A DNA stretch of 64,000 bases from Variovorax sp. Root411 (GTDB lineage Bacteria; Pseudomonadota; Gammaproteobacteria; Burkholderiales; Burkholderiaceae_C). Position 1 is the first letter of the stretch; every line of letters starts with the position of its first letter. The DNA lies in NCBI RefSeq assembly GCF_001425205.1, contig NZ_LMDW01000016.1:744001-808000 (forward strand), in the 5' to 3' direction. A program made the translations under genes and the position numbers. The notes under the pieces are model-generated. The model was not told where the DNA came from and did not search any database. It saw only the letters and a program-made list of their open reading frames with translations. Below, piece after piece: positions 41,514 through 50,256 of this stretch.

Positions 41514-43037
41514 ATGAACGACAGCCCCCTGCTTCGCCTGCATCCGAACGACAACGTGCTGGTCGCCAAGACCGCCATTGCCCTGGGCGAGGCGATTGCC
41601 GAGTTCGGCGTGCGCGCACGGGCGCAGATCCCGGCGGGCCACAAGATCGCCGCGCGCGCCATCCCGGCCGGCGAGCAAGTGAAGAAGTACGACACGGTAA
41701 TCGGCGTGGCCTCGCGCGACCTGCAGGCGGGCGACTACGTGCACAGCCACAACCTCACGCTGGTCGACAGCTACCGCGACCCGGCCTTCTGCCAAGACGT
41801 GCGCCCGGTGGATTTCGTGCCCGAGGCCGAGCGCGCCACCTTCATGGGCTTCGTGCGGCCCGACGGTCAGGTGGGCACGCGCAATTTCATCGGCATCCTG
41901 TCGTCGGTCAATTGCTCCGCCACGGTGATCAAGCGGATCGCCGCGCATTTCACGCCCGAGCGCATGGCGGCATTTCCGAACGTCGATGGTGTGGCCGCCT
42001 TCGCCCAGACCAGTGGCTGCGGCATGTCGTCGCCGAGCGAGCATTTCGACCTGCTGCGCCGCACGCTGGCGGGTTATGCGCGCCATCCCAACCTGGCCGG
42101 CGTGCTGATCGTGGGCCTGGGCTGCGAACGCAACCAGGTCGACGCGCTGGTCGACTCGCAAGGGCTCGAGCAAGGCCGGCTGATGCGCACGCTGGTCATG
42201 CAGGAAGTGGGAGGCACGCGCCAGACCATCGAGGCCGGCATCCGAGCGATCGAGGAGATGCTGCCCGAGGCCAATGCCGCGCAGCGCTCGCGGGTCGGCG
42301 CTCACCACCTGAAGATCGGCCTGGAGTGCGGCGGCTCCGACGGCTTCTCGGGCATCACGGCGAATCCTGCGCTGGGCGCGGCGATGGACGTGCTGGTGCG
42401 CCACGGCGGCACCGCCATCCTCTCGGAGACGCCCGAGATCCATGGCGTGGAGTTCATGCTCACGCGGCGTGCCGCCACCCCCGAGGTCGGACAGAAGCTG
42501 CTCGACCGGCTCGCCTGGTGGGAGCGCTACACGGCCGGTCAGAACGCGCAATTCAACGGGGTGGTGGGCCATGGCAACCAGGCCGGTGGCCTGGCCAACA
42601 TCTTCGAAAAATCACTGGGCTCGGCCATGAAGGGCGGCACCACGCCGTTGCGCGCGGTGTACGAATACGCCGAGCCGATCACCGAGCCCGGCTTCGTCTT
42701 CATGGACTCGCCGGGCTACGACCCGGTGGCAGCCACCGGCCAGATCGCCAGTGGCGCGCAGCTGATCTGCTTCACCACCGGGCGCGGCTCGATGTTCGGC
42801 AGCAAGCCCGCGCCGACGATCAAGCTCGCGAGCAACACGCCGATGTTCCGCCGCCTCGAAGAAGACATGGACATCAATTGCGGCGTGGTGATCGACGGCG
42901 AACTCTCCGTGCCCGAACTGGGCCAGCAGATCTTCGAGCAGATCCTGCGCCACGCTTCCGGCGATCCGACCAAGAGCGAGACGCTGGGCCTCGGCGACCA
43001 CGAGTTCGTGCCCTGGCATCTCGGCATCGTGAGCTGA
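41514..43037 (+). CDS. UxaA/GarD-family acid-sugar dehydratase (altronate/galactarate type)
   Basis: This 507-residue protein is a fusion of an N-terminal SAF domain (about 15-90) and the large UxaA/GarD domain. Visible conserved segments are GFVRPDGQVGTRNFIGILSS, TSGCGMSSPSEH with Cys, GLGCERNQVDAL, LECGGSDGFSGITANPALG and a C-terminal TTGRGSMFGSKPAPTIKLA. The family uses iron to dehydrate galactarate, altronate or related acids to 2-keto-3-deoxy products. The neighbour downstream is an aldolase for such products. GarD versus UxaA cannot be settled here. Confidence 0.9.
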   Translation: MNDSPLLRLHPNDNVLVAKTAIALGEAIAEFGVRARAQIPAGHKIAARAIPAGEQVKKYDTVIGVASRDLQAGDYVHSHNLTLVDSYRDPAFCQDVRPVDFVPEAERATFMGFVRPDGQVGTRNFIGILSSVNCSATVIKRIAAHFTPERMAAFPNVDGVAAFAQTSGCGMSSPSEHFDLLRRTLAGYARHPNLAGVLIVGLGCERNQVDALVDSQGLEQGRLMRTLVMQEVGGTRQTIEAGIRAIEEMLPEANAAQRSRVGAHHLKIGLECGGSDGFSGITANPALGAAMDVLVRHGGTAILSETPEIHGVEFMLTRRAATPEVGQKLLDRLAWWERYTAGQNAQFNGVVGHGNQAGGLANIFEKSLGSAMKGGTTPLRAVYEYAEPITEPGFVFMDSPGYDPVAATGQIASGAQLICFTTGRGSMFGSKPAPTIKLASNTPMFRRLEEDMDINCGVVIDGELSVPELGQQIFEQILRHASGDPTKSETLGLGDHEFVPWHLGIVS

Positions 43038-43083
43038 TTCCTTTTCTCGGCACCGACACTTTTTCTTTCTTCGACAAGCCACC

Positions 43084-43899
43084 ATGCCCGCTCACAACCC
43101 CTTCAAGGCGGCACTGGCCGCGCACCGGCCCCAGGTCGGCCTCTGGCTCTCGATGGCCGACGCGTACATGGCCGAGGTCAGCGCGACCACCGGCTTCGAC
43201 TGGCTGCTGATCGACGGGGAGCACGCCCCCAACGACCTGCGCTCCACCCTGGCCGCATTGCAGGCCGTAGCGCCGCATCCGGCCCAGCCCGTGGTGCGTG
43301 CGGTGAATGGCGAGACGGCACTGATCAAGCAGCTGCTCGACATCGGCGCCAGGAACCTGCTGGTGCCGATGGTCGACACGGCCGACCAGGCGCGCGCGCT
43401 GGTGTCGGCCACCCGCTATCCGCCGCGAGGCATCCGCGGGGTGGGCAGCGCTGTCGGGCGTGCATCGCAGTGGAGCGCGCGCACGGACTACCTCGACGCG
43501 GCCGACGACGAGGTCTGCCTGCTGGTGCAGGCCGAGACTGTGCAGGCGCTCGGCAACCTCGCGCAGATCTGCGCAGTCGATGGTGTGCACGGCGTCTTCA
43601 TCGGCCCGGCCGACCTCGCCGCCTCGATGGGCCACCGCGGAAAACCCGGCCATCCCGAAGTGCAAGCGGCGATCGAGAGCGCGATGCGGACCATCGTGGC
43701 CTCCGGCAAGGCCGCGGGCACGCTGACCTCGGACCCGAAGCTCGCGCGGCGCTACCTTGAACTGGGCTGCACCTTCGTCGCGGTCGGTGTCGACGTGCTG
43801 CTGTACGCAAGCGCCGCGCGCAAGCTGGCCGCCGATTTTCTCGGCGCGCCTGCCGTTGCTGGCGCTGCCGTCGCGCCCGAGTCGCGCGGAGCCTACTGA
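43084..43899 (+). CDS. HpcH/HpaI-family class II aldolase (2-keto-3-deoxy acid aldolase)
   Basis: This 271-residue TIM-barrel pyruvate aldolase has catalytic His47 in LLIDGEHAPND, substrate Arg72 in VVRAVNG, and metal ligands Glu151 (VQAETVQAL) and Asp177 (FIGPADLAA). The family splits 2-keto-3-deoxy acids into pyruvate and an aldehyde such as tartronate semialdehyde. This is the expected next step after the dehydratase 46 bases upstream. GarL-like (2-keto-3-deoxyglucarate) or HpaI-like activity are both possible; context favours GarL-like. The C-terminal Ala-rich tail is poorly conserved. Confidence 0.9.
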   Translation: MPAHNPFKAALAAHRPQVGLWLSMADAYMAEVSATTGFDWLLIDGEHAPNDLRSTLAALQAVAPHPAQPVVRAVNGETALIKQLLDIGARNLLVPMVDTADQARALVSATRYPPRGIRGVGSAVGRASQWSARTDYLDAADDEVCLLVQAETVQALGNLAQICAVDGVHGVFIGPADLAASMGHRGKPGHPEVQAAIESAMRTIVASGKAAGTLTSDPKLARRYLELGCTFVAVGVDVLLYASAARKLAADFLGAPAVAGAAVAPESRGAY

Positions 43900-43979
43900 G
43901 CCACGACGCAGCGCCTCGGGCGGCTGCCGCTCGGCATCCTGGCGATTGGTCGCGGTAGCGCCGCCCGCAGCCTCCTCGA

Positions 43980-45443
43980 TCAGCGCGGCGCCTTCGTCGC
44001 GAGCGCTCCCAGCGTGCGCAGGCCCTTCTCGATGCGCGCATCCCAGCCGTAGCCGCCACTCAGGCGCATACAGTGGGCATAGCGCCCGCTCGCCGAGAAC
44101 ACCACGCCGGGCGCGAAGCACACGCCCTTCTTCAGCGCCTGGGCGAACAGCGCACGCGTGTCGAGCGCTTTGGGCAGTTCGACCCACAGCACGAAATTGC
44201 CCGCTGGCCGAGTGATCCTGGTCCCCGGCGGAAAGGCCTGCTCGATCACGCGCGACATGCGCTCCAGCGTGTCGGCGAACTCGCGCCGCAAGCGGCGCAG
44301 GTGGCGGTCGTAGTCGCCGTTCGAGAGAAAGTCCGCAAGCGCAGCCTGCGTCAGCACCGGCGTGGCCAGGGTCGATGCGAACTTGCTCTCGAGCACGCGC
44401 GCCATGTGGCGGCCCGGCACGATCCAGCCGATCCGGTAGCCCGGCGCCAGGGTCTTCGAGAACGAACCGCAGTAGATGGTGTTGTCGTGGCGGTCCAGCG
44501 CGCTGAAAGGAATCGGGCGCTCCTCGCCGAAATGGATGTCGCCGTAGACGTCGTCCTCGATCAGCGGCACGCGGTGCTTCGCGAGCAGGCGCAACACCTC
44601 GCGGCGATTCTCGATCGGCATCGTGAACCCCAGCGGATTCTGGAAGCTCGAGGCCAGCACGCAGGCGCCCACCTGGCCCGCGGCGAGCACGTCGCGCAGC
44701 GAATCGATCACCACGCCGGTGCTGGCGTCGGTAGGCAGCTCCACCACCTGGAGGCCGCGCATGCGCAGCACCTGCAGCAGGCCGAAGTAAGTCGGCGATT
44801 CGATCGCGACCGCATCGCCAGGCTCGGTGACGGCGTCGAGCGCAAGCGCCAGCGCTTCGGTGCAGCCGCAGGTGACGGCGATGGCGTCGGGCGACAACGC
44901 CTGTCCGAAGCGCATGGCACGGCGCGCAATTTCCATGCGCAGCGGCAGTTCGCCACGCGGCGGCGAATAGGTGTTGAGCTGCGCGCCCTTCACGCGCGCG
45001 GTGCGCGCGAGGATGCGGTCGAGCTTGGAGGAGGCAAGGATTCGCGCGCTCGGAATGGCGCAGCCCAGCGGCACGTAAGCCTCGTTCGATGCGTTCTCGA
45101 GCAGTTGCAGCATGAGGTTCGACACCGCCACCTTGGTTGGGCGCAGCGGCGGCCGCGTGGGCGCCGGCAGCGGAAGCGCCGCCGGTGCCCTGGCCACGTA
45201 GTAGCCCGACTGCGGCCGCACCTCGAGCACGCCGCGGTCTTCGAGCAGCCGGTAGGCCTGCACCGCGGTGCTCAGGCTCGTGCGGTGCTGCGCGCTGATC
45301 TCGCGCAGCGATGGCGCGCGGCTACCGGCGGGCAGCGTGCCGCTCCCGATGAGGCCGGCGATGAAATCGGCGAGCTCTTCGTAGCGGAAGCGCGTGGCGG
45401 GCTGCAGATCGGCATCGCCGGCGGGATGGGTTTCGAGCGTCAT
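43980..45443 (-). CDS. MocR-family regulator (GntR wHTH fused to aminotransferase fold)
   Basis: This 487-residue protein has a GntR-type winged helix at about 18-85 with PSLREISAQHRTSLSTAVQ. A fold-type I aminotransferase domain follows. The PLP lysine is Lys330 in CGSFSKTLAPGYR, with Asp297/298 near the pyridine nitrogen (LIEDDVYGD). MocR proteins usually regulate neighbouring PLP- or amine-linked genes using PLP-bound ligands. The divergent aminotransferase gene is the obvious target. A pair of AACTGTG direct repeats lies in the shared region. Confidence 0.92.
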   Translation of the reverse strand: MTLETHPAGDADLQPATRFRYEELADFIAGLIGSGTLPAGSRAPSLREISAQHRTSLSTAVQAYRLLEDRGVLEVRPQSGYYVARAPAALPLPAPTRPPLRPTKVAVSNLMLQLLENASNEAYVPLGCAIPSARILASSKLDRILARTARVKGAQLNTYSPPRGELPLRMEIARRAMRFGQALSPDAIAVTCGCTEALALALDAVTEPGDAVAIESPTYFGLLQVLRMRGLQVVELPTDASTGVVIDSLRDVLAAGQVGACVLASSFQNPLGFTMPIENRREVLRLLAKHRVPLIEDDVYGDIHFGEERPIPFSALDRHDNTIYCGSFSKTLAPGYRIGWIVPGRHMARVLESKFASTLATPVLTQAALADFLSNGDYDRHLRRLRREFADTLERMSRVIEQAFPPGTRITRPAGNFVLWVELPKALDTRALFAQALKKGVCFAPGVVFSASGRYAHCMRLSGGYGWDARIEKGLRTLGALATKAPR

Positions 45444-45449
45444 GGCATT

Positions 45450-45487
45450 AACTGTGCTGGTTGCAATTTTCGAAAACTGTGGCTGTT
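45450..45487. promoter_or_regulatory. Direct repeats between the MocR regulator and aminotransferase genes
   Basis: AACTGTG occurs at 45450-45456 and 45475-45481, each followed by a similar G/C-T-rich stretch (CTGGTTG and GCTGTTA), 25 bases apart. This is the kind of direct-repeat site MocR proteins bind. It overlaps the region just before the MocR start. Confidence 0.4.
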
Positions 45488-45546
45488 ATCTTGAACCGTG
45501 AGCTTGCACCATCGACGGCAGCCACACAAGACGAGTACGAGAAACC

Positions 45547-46671
45547 ATGGATCGATTTCCGAACGACGACATCATCTCGCTGGTCTCGAGCGCGCCGCGC
45601 CACGACCTGGCCGAGAGCGTGGGACCGAACCTCTGGCTCGGCGAACTGCTCGGCTCGAACCTGGCGGAGATCGGCGCGCTTCAGTTGGGCTACGGCACCG
45701 CTGCAGGTAGTGCGGCGCTGCGCGCGCAGATCGCCGCCCGCCACGGCGTGGACGCCGACGATGTGGTCGTCACCGTCGGCGGGATGCATGCGCTGTTTCT
45801 CCTTGCCTTCACGCTCTGCGGACCAGGCGACGAAGCGGTGATCGCCGAACCGGCCTTTCCGCTCGCGCGCAATACGCTCGGTGCGGTCGGCGCGACCGTG
45901 CGCTCGCTACCGCTGAACTTCGACGCTGGCTACCGGCTCGACCCCGAGGCGCTGCGCGCACTGCTGTCGCCGAAGACCCGCATCGTGAGCCTCGCTTCGC
46001 CGCAGAACCCCTCGGGTGTCGCCATCCCGGCGTCGACGCTGCGCGAAGTGGCCGAACTGATTCGCACGCATGCGCCCGGCGCCTGGCTGATCGTCGACGA
46101 GACCTATCGCGAGGCGGCCTATGGCGACGATTCGACCTTGCCAAGCGCCAGTGCGTTGGGGCCGCGGATTGTCACGGTGGCGTCGCTCTCCAAATGCCAT
46201 GGCGCCGCGGGGCTGCGCATCGGCTGGGCGATCGTGCGCGACGCGGCGCTGCGGCAATCGCTGGTCACGGCAAAGTTCAACACCGTGATCTCGTGCTCGC
46301 CACTGGACGAGGCACTGGCGGTCACGGTTCTGAAGCAAGGGGAGCACATCGTCGGCGCGCGGCGGCGGCATCTCGCACACAACCTGGCAACGCTCCAAGC
46401 CTGGGTCGGCCGCCACGCCGCGCGAATCGAATGGATGCGTCCGGACGCCGGCGCGCTGTGCTGCGTGCGGCTGAAGCCGCAGGTGTATGACGATGCGGCG
46501 CTGCAGCGCCTTCAGGCGGCATTGCACGAACGTGGTGTTCGGCTGGCGCCGGGCCCCTGGTTCGGCGACGAGCCTCACGTGTTCCGCCTCGGCTTCGGCC
46601 TGGCGACCAACGCCGAGCTCGCCGCCGCGCTGGACTGCGTGGGCCAGGCGCTGGAGTGGGCCGCAGTCTGA
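45547..46671 (+). CDS. Class I/II aminotransferase divergent from the MocR regulator
   Basis: This 374-residue PLP-dependent enzyme has PLP Lys216 in VASLSKCHGAAGLRIGW. The aspartate that contacts the ring nitrogen is Asp184 and the nearby Tyr187 lies in VDETYREAAYG. The substrate-binding motif is SPQNPSGV, and GYGTAAGSAALR is the N-terminal part. The subgroup is not clear (aromatic or branched-chain like). It shares the intergenic region with the MocR gene, which probably controls it. A strong hairpin follows at 46786-46813. Confidence 0.88.
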   Translation: MDRFPNDDIISLVSSAPRHDLAESVGPNLWLGELLGSNLAEIGALQLGYGTAAGSAALRAQIAARHGVDADDVVVTVGGMHALFLLAFTLCGPGDEAVIAEPAFPLARNTLGAVGATVRSLPLNFDAGYRLDPEALRALLSPKTRIVSLASPQNPSGVAIPASTLREVAELIRTHAPGAWLIVDETYREAAYGDDSTLPSASALGPRIVTVASLSKCHGAAGLRIGWAIVRDAALRQSLVTAKFNTVISCSPLDEALAVTVLKQGEHIVGARRRHLAHNLATLQAWVGRHAARIEWMRPDAGALCCVRLKPQVYDDAALQRLQAALHERGVRLAPGPWFGDEPHVFRLGFGLATNAELAAALDCVGQALEWAAV

Positions 46672-46784
46672 GGTCTTGCGCGGCACAGGCAGGAGAGGCA
46701 CCGCATGCGTGATCGCCCTGCGCACCTGACTTTCGAACCCGCGCCAACCATCTACTGATTGGTAGAAACAATGATGCAGAAAAT

Positions 46785-46815
46785 AAAAAAGCGCCCCCGA
46801 AAGGGCGCTTTTTCA
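46785..46815. terminator. Bidirectional terminator between the aminotransferase and tRNA-Ser
   Basis: A stem GCGCCC/GGGCGC (46791-46796 with 46803-46808) is flanked by A's and T's on both sides. It can end the plus-strand aminotransferase transcript and the minus-strand tRNA-Ser transcript. Confidence 0.9.
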
Positions 46816-46824
46816 TTGGCATCT

Positions 46825-46917
46825 TGGCGGAACCGGAGGGATTCGAACCCTCGATGAGGCTCTACACCCCATACTCCCTTAGCAGGGGAGCACCTTCGGC
46901 CACTCGGTCACAGTTCC
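46825..46917 (-). tRNA. tRNA-Ser (anticodon GCU)
   Basis: The minus-strand gene starts GGAACTGTGACC. It has a long variable arm, an anticodon loop CTGCTAA giving anticodon GCU (AGC/AGU serine), the T-arm GGTTCGAATCC, and an encoded CCA. Acceptor stem GGAACTG pairs with CGGTTCC, with one wobble. It begins only 26 bases after the lysC stop on the same strand, so it is probably processed from the lysC message. Confidence 0.95.
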
Positions 46918-46943
46918 TGAAAGAAGCCGAGATTATGCCATTT

Positions 46944-48212
46944 TTAAGCGCTCGGTTGATCCAGATCGAAGGCTTTATGCAGTGCGCGCACTGCCAATTC
47001 CATATATTTTTCGTCGATCACGACCGAAGTCTTGATTTCGCTGGTCGAGATCATCTGGATGTTGATGCCCTCCTCGCTCAGCACCCGGAACATCTTGCTC
47101 GCCACGCCCACGTGGCTGCGCATGCCGATGCCCACGATGCTGACCTTGCAGATCTTGGTGTCGCCGACGATCTCGGTCGCGCCCAGCGAAGGCATGACCT
47201 TCGACTGCAGCAGGTCGACCGTCTTCGCGTATTCGTTGCGATGCACGGTGAAGCTGAAGTCGGTCTTGCCGTCCTTGCTGAGGTTCTGGATGATCACATC
47301 GACTTCGATGTTGGCGTCTGCCACGGCACCGAGGATGTGGTACGCGATGCCGGGCTTGTCGGGCACGCCGAGCACCGAGATCTTGGCTTCGTCGCGGTTG
47401 AATGCGATGCCGGATACGACGGCTTGTTCCATGTTTTCGTCTTCCTCGAAAGTGATCAGCGTGCCGGACTTGGCCTCTTCATTGATGTCGATGTCCCACG
47501 GCGTGAAGCTCGAAAGCACGCGCAGCGGCACCTTGTACTTGCCGGCGAATTCCACCGAGCGAATCTGCAGCACCTTGGAGCCCAGGCTCGCCATCTCGAG
47601 CATCTCTTCGAAGCTCACGGTCGTCAGGCGGCGCGCATCGGGCTCGACGCGCGGGTCGGTCGTGTAGACACCGTCGACGTCGGTATAGATCAGGCATTCG
47701 TGCGCCTTCATGGCCGCGGCAATGGCCACGGCCGAGGTGTCGCTGCCGCCACGGCCCAGCGTGGTGATGTTGCCGTCGTCGTCCACGCCCTGGAAGCCGG
47801 TGATGACCACCACCTTGCCGGCGTTCAGGTCGGCCATGACGCGCTCGTCGTCGATGCTCTCGATGCGGGCCTTGGTGTACGAGTTGTCGGTGCGCACCGA
47901 AACCTGCCAGCCCGCATAGCTCACGGACTCGACGCCCTCGGCCTGCAGCGCGATGGCCAGCAGCGCCGACGAGGCCTGCTCGCCGGTCGAGGCCAGCATG
48001 TCGAGCTCGCGGCTATGGGCCACGCCCGGTTTGCTGGGCGCCAGTTCCTTGGCCAGGCCGAGCAGGCGGTTGGTCTCGCCGCTCATGGCACTCGGAACCA
48101 CGATCATCTGGTGGCCTGCGCGCGACCATTTGGCGACGCGCTTGGCGACATTCTTGATGCGCTCGGTCGAGCCCATCGACGTACCGCCGTATTTGTGAAC
48201 GATCAATGCCAT
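46944..48212 (-). CDS. lysC: Aspartate kinase LysC
   Basis: This 422-residue enzyme phosphorylates aspartate, the first step toward lysine, threonine, methionine and diaminopimelate. The amino-acid kinase domain begins VHKYGGTSMGSTERI. The conserved LGRGGSDTSAVAIAAAM and TDVDGVYTTDPR follow. Two ACT domains at the C-terminus mediate feedback by lysine and/or threonine. A downstream internal alpha/beta overlapping start, as in some two-subunit aspartokinases, is possible but not shown. It lies 54 bases after tilS and 26 before tRNA-Ser. Confidence 0.95.
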   Translation of the reverse strand: MALIVHKYGGTSMGSTERIKNVAKRVAKWSRAGHQMIVVPSAMSGETNRLLGLAKELAPSKPGVAHSRELDMLASTGEQASSALLAIALQAEGVESVSYAGWQVSVRTDNSYTKARIESIDDERVMADLNAGKVVVITGFQGVDDDGNITTLGRGGSDTSAVAIAAAMKAHECLIYTDVDGVYTTDPRVEPDARRLTTVSFEEMLEMASLGSKVLQIRSVEFAGKYKVPLRVLSSFTPWDIDINEEAKSGTLITFEEDENMEQAVVSGIAFNRDEAKISVLGVPDKPGIAYHILGAVADANIEVDVIIQNLSKDGKTDFSFTVHRNEYAKTVDLLQSKVMPSLGATEIVGDTKICKVSIVGIGMRSHVGVASKMFRVLSEEGINIQMISTSEIKTSVVIDEKYMELAVRALHKAFDLDQPSA

Positions 48213-48266
48213 GGGTGAAATCAGAGAAAGGGAAAGGGCCGCTGGAGGGCGGCGCCCTGCAAGCTG

Positions 48267-49244
48267 TCAGAGCAAAGTCTTCGGCGAGGGCGGAATATTG
48301 TACCAATGCAGGAAATCGCCCTGCCGCTCGACGAAACCGGCGGCCACCTTGAGGTGGATGCGGTGGCCGCGCGTGGCGCAGGCGCGGATCTGGTCGAGCA
48401 GCTGGTCGAGCTGCGCGGCGCTGGGCGCGCAGCCGTGCGACTGCATCAGCCAGTGGCGCAGCACGTTGGCCTGGCGGGCGCGCGACAGCGTCTGAAGTGT
48501 CGCAATGCGCGGCGGGCTGCCCACGGTTTCCAGGTCTTGCGCCGCCAGTTCGCCGAGCAGCTGCTGCGCCTGCGCGGCATGGCCGGCGCTGCGCGCGAAC
48601 GTGGCGCGGAACTGCGGAAAGGCCTGCTCCAGCGCCGGCATCAGCACGGAGCGGATCCGGTTGCGGGTGTAGCGTGCGTCGCCGTTGGTCGGGTCTTCGA
48701 TCCACGGCAGGCCGCGGCCCGCCAGCCATTCGCGGATGTCGGCGCCGGCAACGGCAAGCAGCGGCCGATGGATGTCGAGCCCGTTGCGTCGCGCCTGCGC
48801 TGGCATGGCAGCGAGCCCCGGGAGCCCCGCGCCGCGCGACAACGCCAGCAATAGGGTTTCGATCTGATCGTCGGCGTGATGCCCCAGCGCCACGCATTTG
48901 ACAGCCACCCTCGCCCCGTCCGCGCGTGCCATCTCGGCGAATGCCGCGTATCGGGCGCGGCGGGCGGCGTCTTCCGGACTGTCGCCGGGCGCATGCCGCG
49001 CATCGACGCGATGAACGACCAGCGGCACGCCAAGGCGTTCGCACACCGCGCGGCAATGCCGCTCGAAATCATCGGCCGCGGCTTGCAGCCCGTGATGCAC
49101 ATGAAAGGCGACCACCTGCCCCGGCCAGCGCGATGCGCAGGCGGCCAGCAAGGCGGTTGAATCCGCGCCGCCGCTGAACCCCACCGCCAGCGGCCAATGC
49201 GCCGGCTCGAACGCGGCCATGGCGCGTTCGAAAGCGGAGTTCAT
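48267..49244 (-). CDS. tilS: tRNA(Ile)-lysidine synthetase TilS
   Basis: This 325-residue PP-loop ATPase modifies C34 of the AUA-reading tRNA-Ile to lysidine. The PP-loop signature is GFSGGADSTALL (residues 22-33). Further conserved stretches are LGHHADDQIETLLLALSRGAG and PWIEDPTNGDARYTRNRIR. A C-terminal substrate-binding region is present but shorter than in E. coli, as is common in Burkholderiales. It lies 15 bases after accA in the cysS-alkA-accA-tilS-lysC cluster. Confidence 0.94.
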   Translation of the reverse strand: MNSAFERAMAAFEPAHWPLAVGFSGGADSTALLAACASRWPGQVVAFHVHHGLQAAADDFERHCRAVCERLGVPLVVHRVDARHAPGDSPEDAARRARYAAFAEMARADGARVAVKCVALGHHADDQIETLLLALSRGAGLPGLAAMPAQARRNGLDIHRPLLAVAGADIREWLAGRGLPWIEDPTNGDARYTRNRIRSVLMPALEQAFPQFRATFARSAGHAAQAQQLLGELAAQDLETVGSPPRIATLQTLSRARQANVLRHWLMQSHGCAPSAAQLDQLLDQIRACATRGHRIHLKVAAGFVERQGDFLHWYNIPPSPKTLL

Positions 49245-49259
49245 GGCAGCGCCCGCGCG

Positions 49260-50240
49260 TTATCTGACGCTGTCGGCCTTGGTGTCGTTGAAGCGGCCGT
49301 AGCTCTGCAGACGCTCGTAGCGGCGATCCAGCAGTTCCTTGGTCTTCAGGTCACTGACCTGGCGGAACGCATCGTTGAGCGCGCGCTTCAGGAAGGCCGC
49401 CATCTGCCGATGGTCGCGATGCGCGCCGCCGACGGGCTCGTTCACGATCTTGTCGACCAGGCCCAGCGCCTTGAGGCGGTGCGCGGTGATGCCCAGCGCA
49501 TCGGCCGCTTCCTGCGCCTTGTCACTGGTCTTCCACAGGATGGAAGCGCAGCCTTCGGGGCTGATCACCGAATAGATCGAATACTGCAGCATCACCAACT
49601 GGTCGCCGACCGAGATGGCCAGCGCGCCGCCGGAGCCACCTTCGCCGATGATGGTGACGATGATCGGCACTTCGAGCTGCGCCATCTCGAAGATGTTGCG
49701 GCCGATGGCTTCCGACTGGCCGCGTTCCTCGGCGTCGATGCCGGGGTACGCGCCGGGCGTGTCCACGAAGGTGAACACCGGCAGCTTGAACTTCTCGGCC
49801 ATCTTCATCAGGCGCAAGGCCTTGCGGTAGCCCTCGGGCTTGCTCATGCCGAAGTTGCGCGCGGTGCGCTCCTTCGTGTCGCGGCCCTTCTGGTGGCCGA
49901 GCACCATGCAAGGCACGCCGTTGAAGCGCGCAAGGCCGCCCACGATCGACAGGTCATCGGAGAAGTGCCGGTCGCCGTGCAGTTCGACGAAGTCGGTGAA
50001 GATCTCGTTGACGTAGTCGAGCGTGTACGGGCGCTCCGGATGCCGGGCGATCTTGGTGATCTGCCAGGGCGTCAGGTCGCTGTAGATGTCCTTGGTTAGC
50101 TGCTGGCTTTTCTTGCCGAGCTGATCGATTTCTTCAGAGATGTCGACCGCGGATTCGGTCTGCACATAGCGCAATTCTTCGATCTTGGTTTCGAGTTCAG
50201 CAATGGGCTGCTCGAAGTCGAGGAAGGTTCGTTTCGCCAA
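49260..50240 (-). CDS. accA: Acetyl-CoA carboxylase carboxyltransferase subunit alpha AccA
   Basis: This 326-residue AccA transfers carboxyl from biotin to acetyl-CoA in the first step of fatty-acid synthesis, together with AccD. Features seen are the N-terminal FLDFEQPIAELETKIEELR, the crotonase-type core with FVDTPGAYPGIDAEERGQSE and GEGGSGGALAISVGDQ, and the C-terminal helices. There is no ATG at the conserved start. TTG 50240 is preceded by AGGAG (50251-50247) at the right distance and matches the usual AKRTFLDFE opening. Confidence 0.94.
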   Translation of the reverse strand: MAKRTFLDFEQPIAELETKIEELRYVQTESAVDISEEIDQLGKKSQQLTKDIYSDLTPWQITKIARHPERPYTLDYVNEIFTDFVELHGDRHFSDDLSIVGGLARFNGVPCMVLGHQKGRDTKERTARNFGMSKPEGYRKALRLMKMAEKFKLPVFTFVDTPGAYPGIDAEERGQSEAIGRNIFEMAQLEVPIIVTIIGEGGSGGALAISVGDQLVMLQYSIYSVISPEGCASILWKTSDKAQEAADALGITAHRLKALGLVDKIVNEPVGGAHRDHRQMAAFLKRALNDAFRQVSDLKTKELLDRRYERLQSYGRFNDTKADSVR

Positions 50241-50246
50241 CGTCTT

Positions 50247-50251
50247 CTCCT
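50247..50251 (-). promoter_or_regulatory. Ribosome binding site deciding the accA TTG start
   Basis: AGGAG on the minus strand ends six bases before TTG 50240. In-frame upstream codons lack such a site and lie within the glycosylase gene. Confidence 0.7.
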
Positions 50252-50256
50252 GTTGT

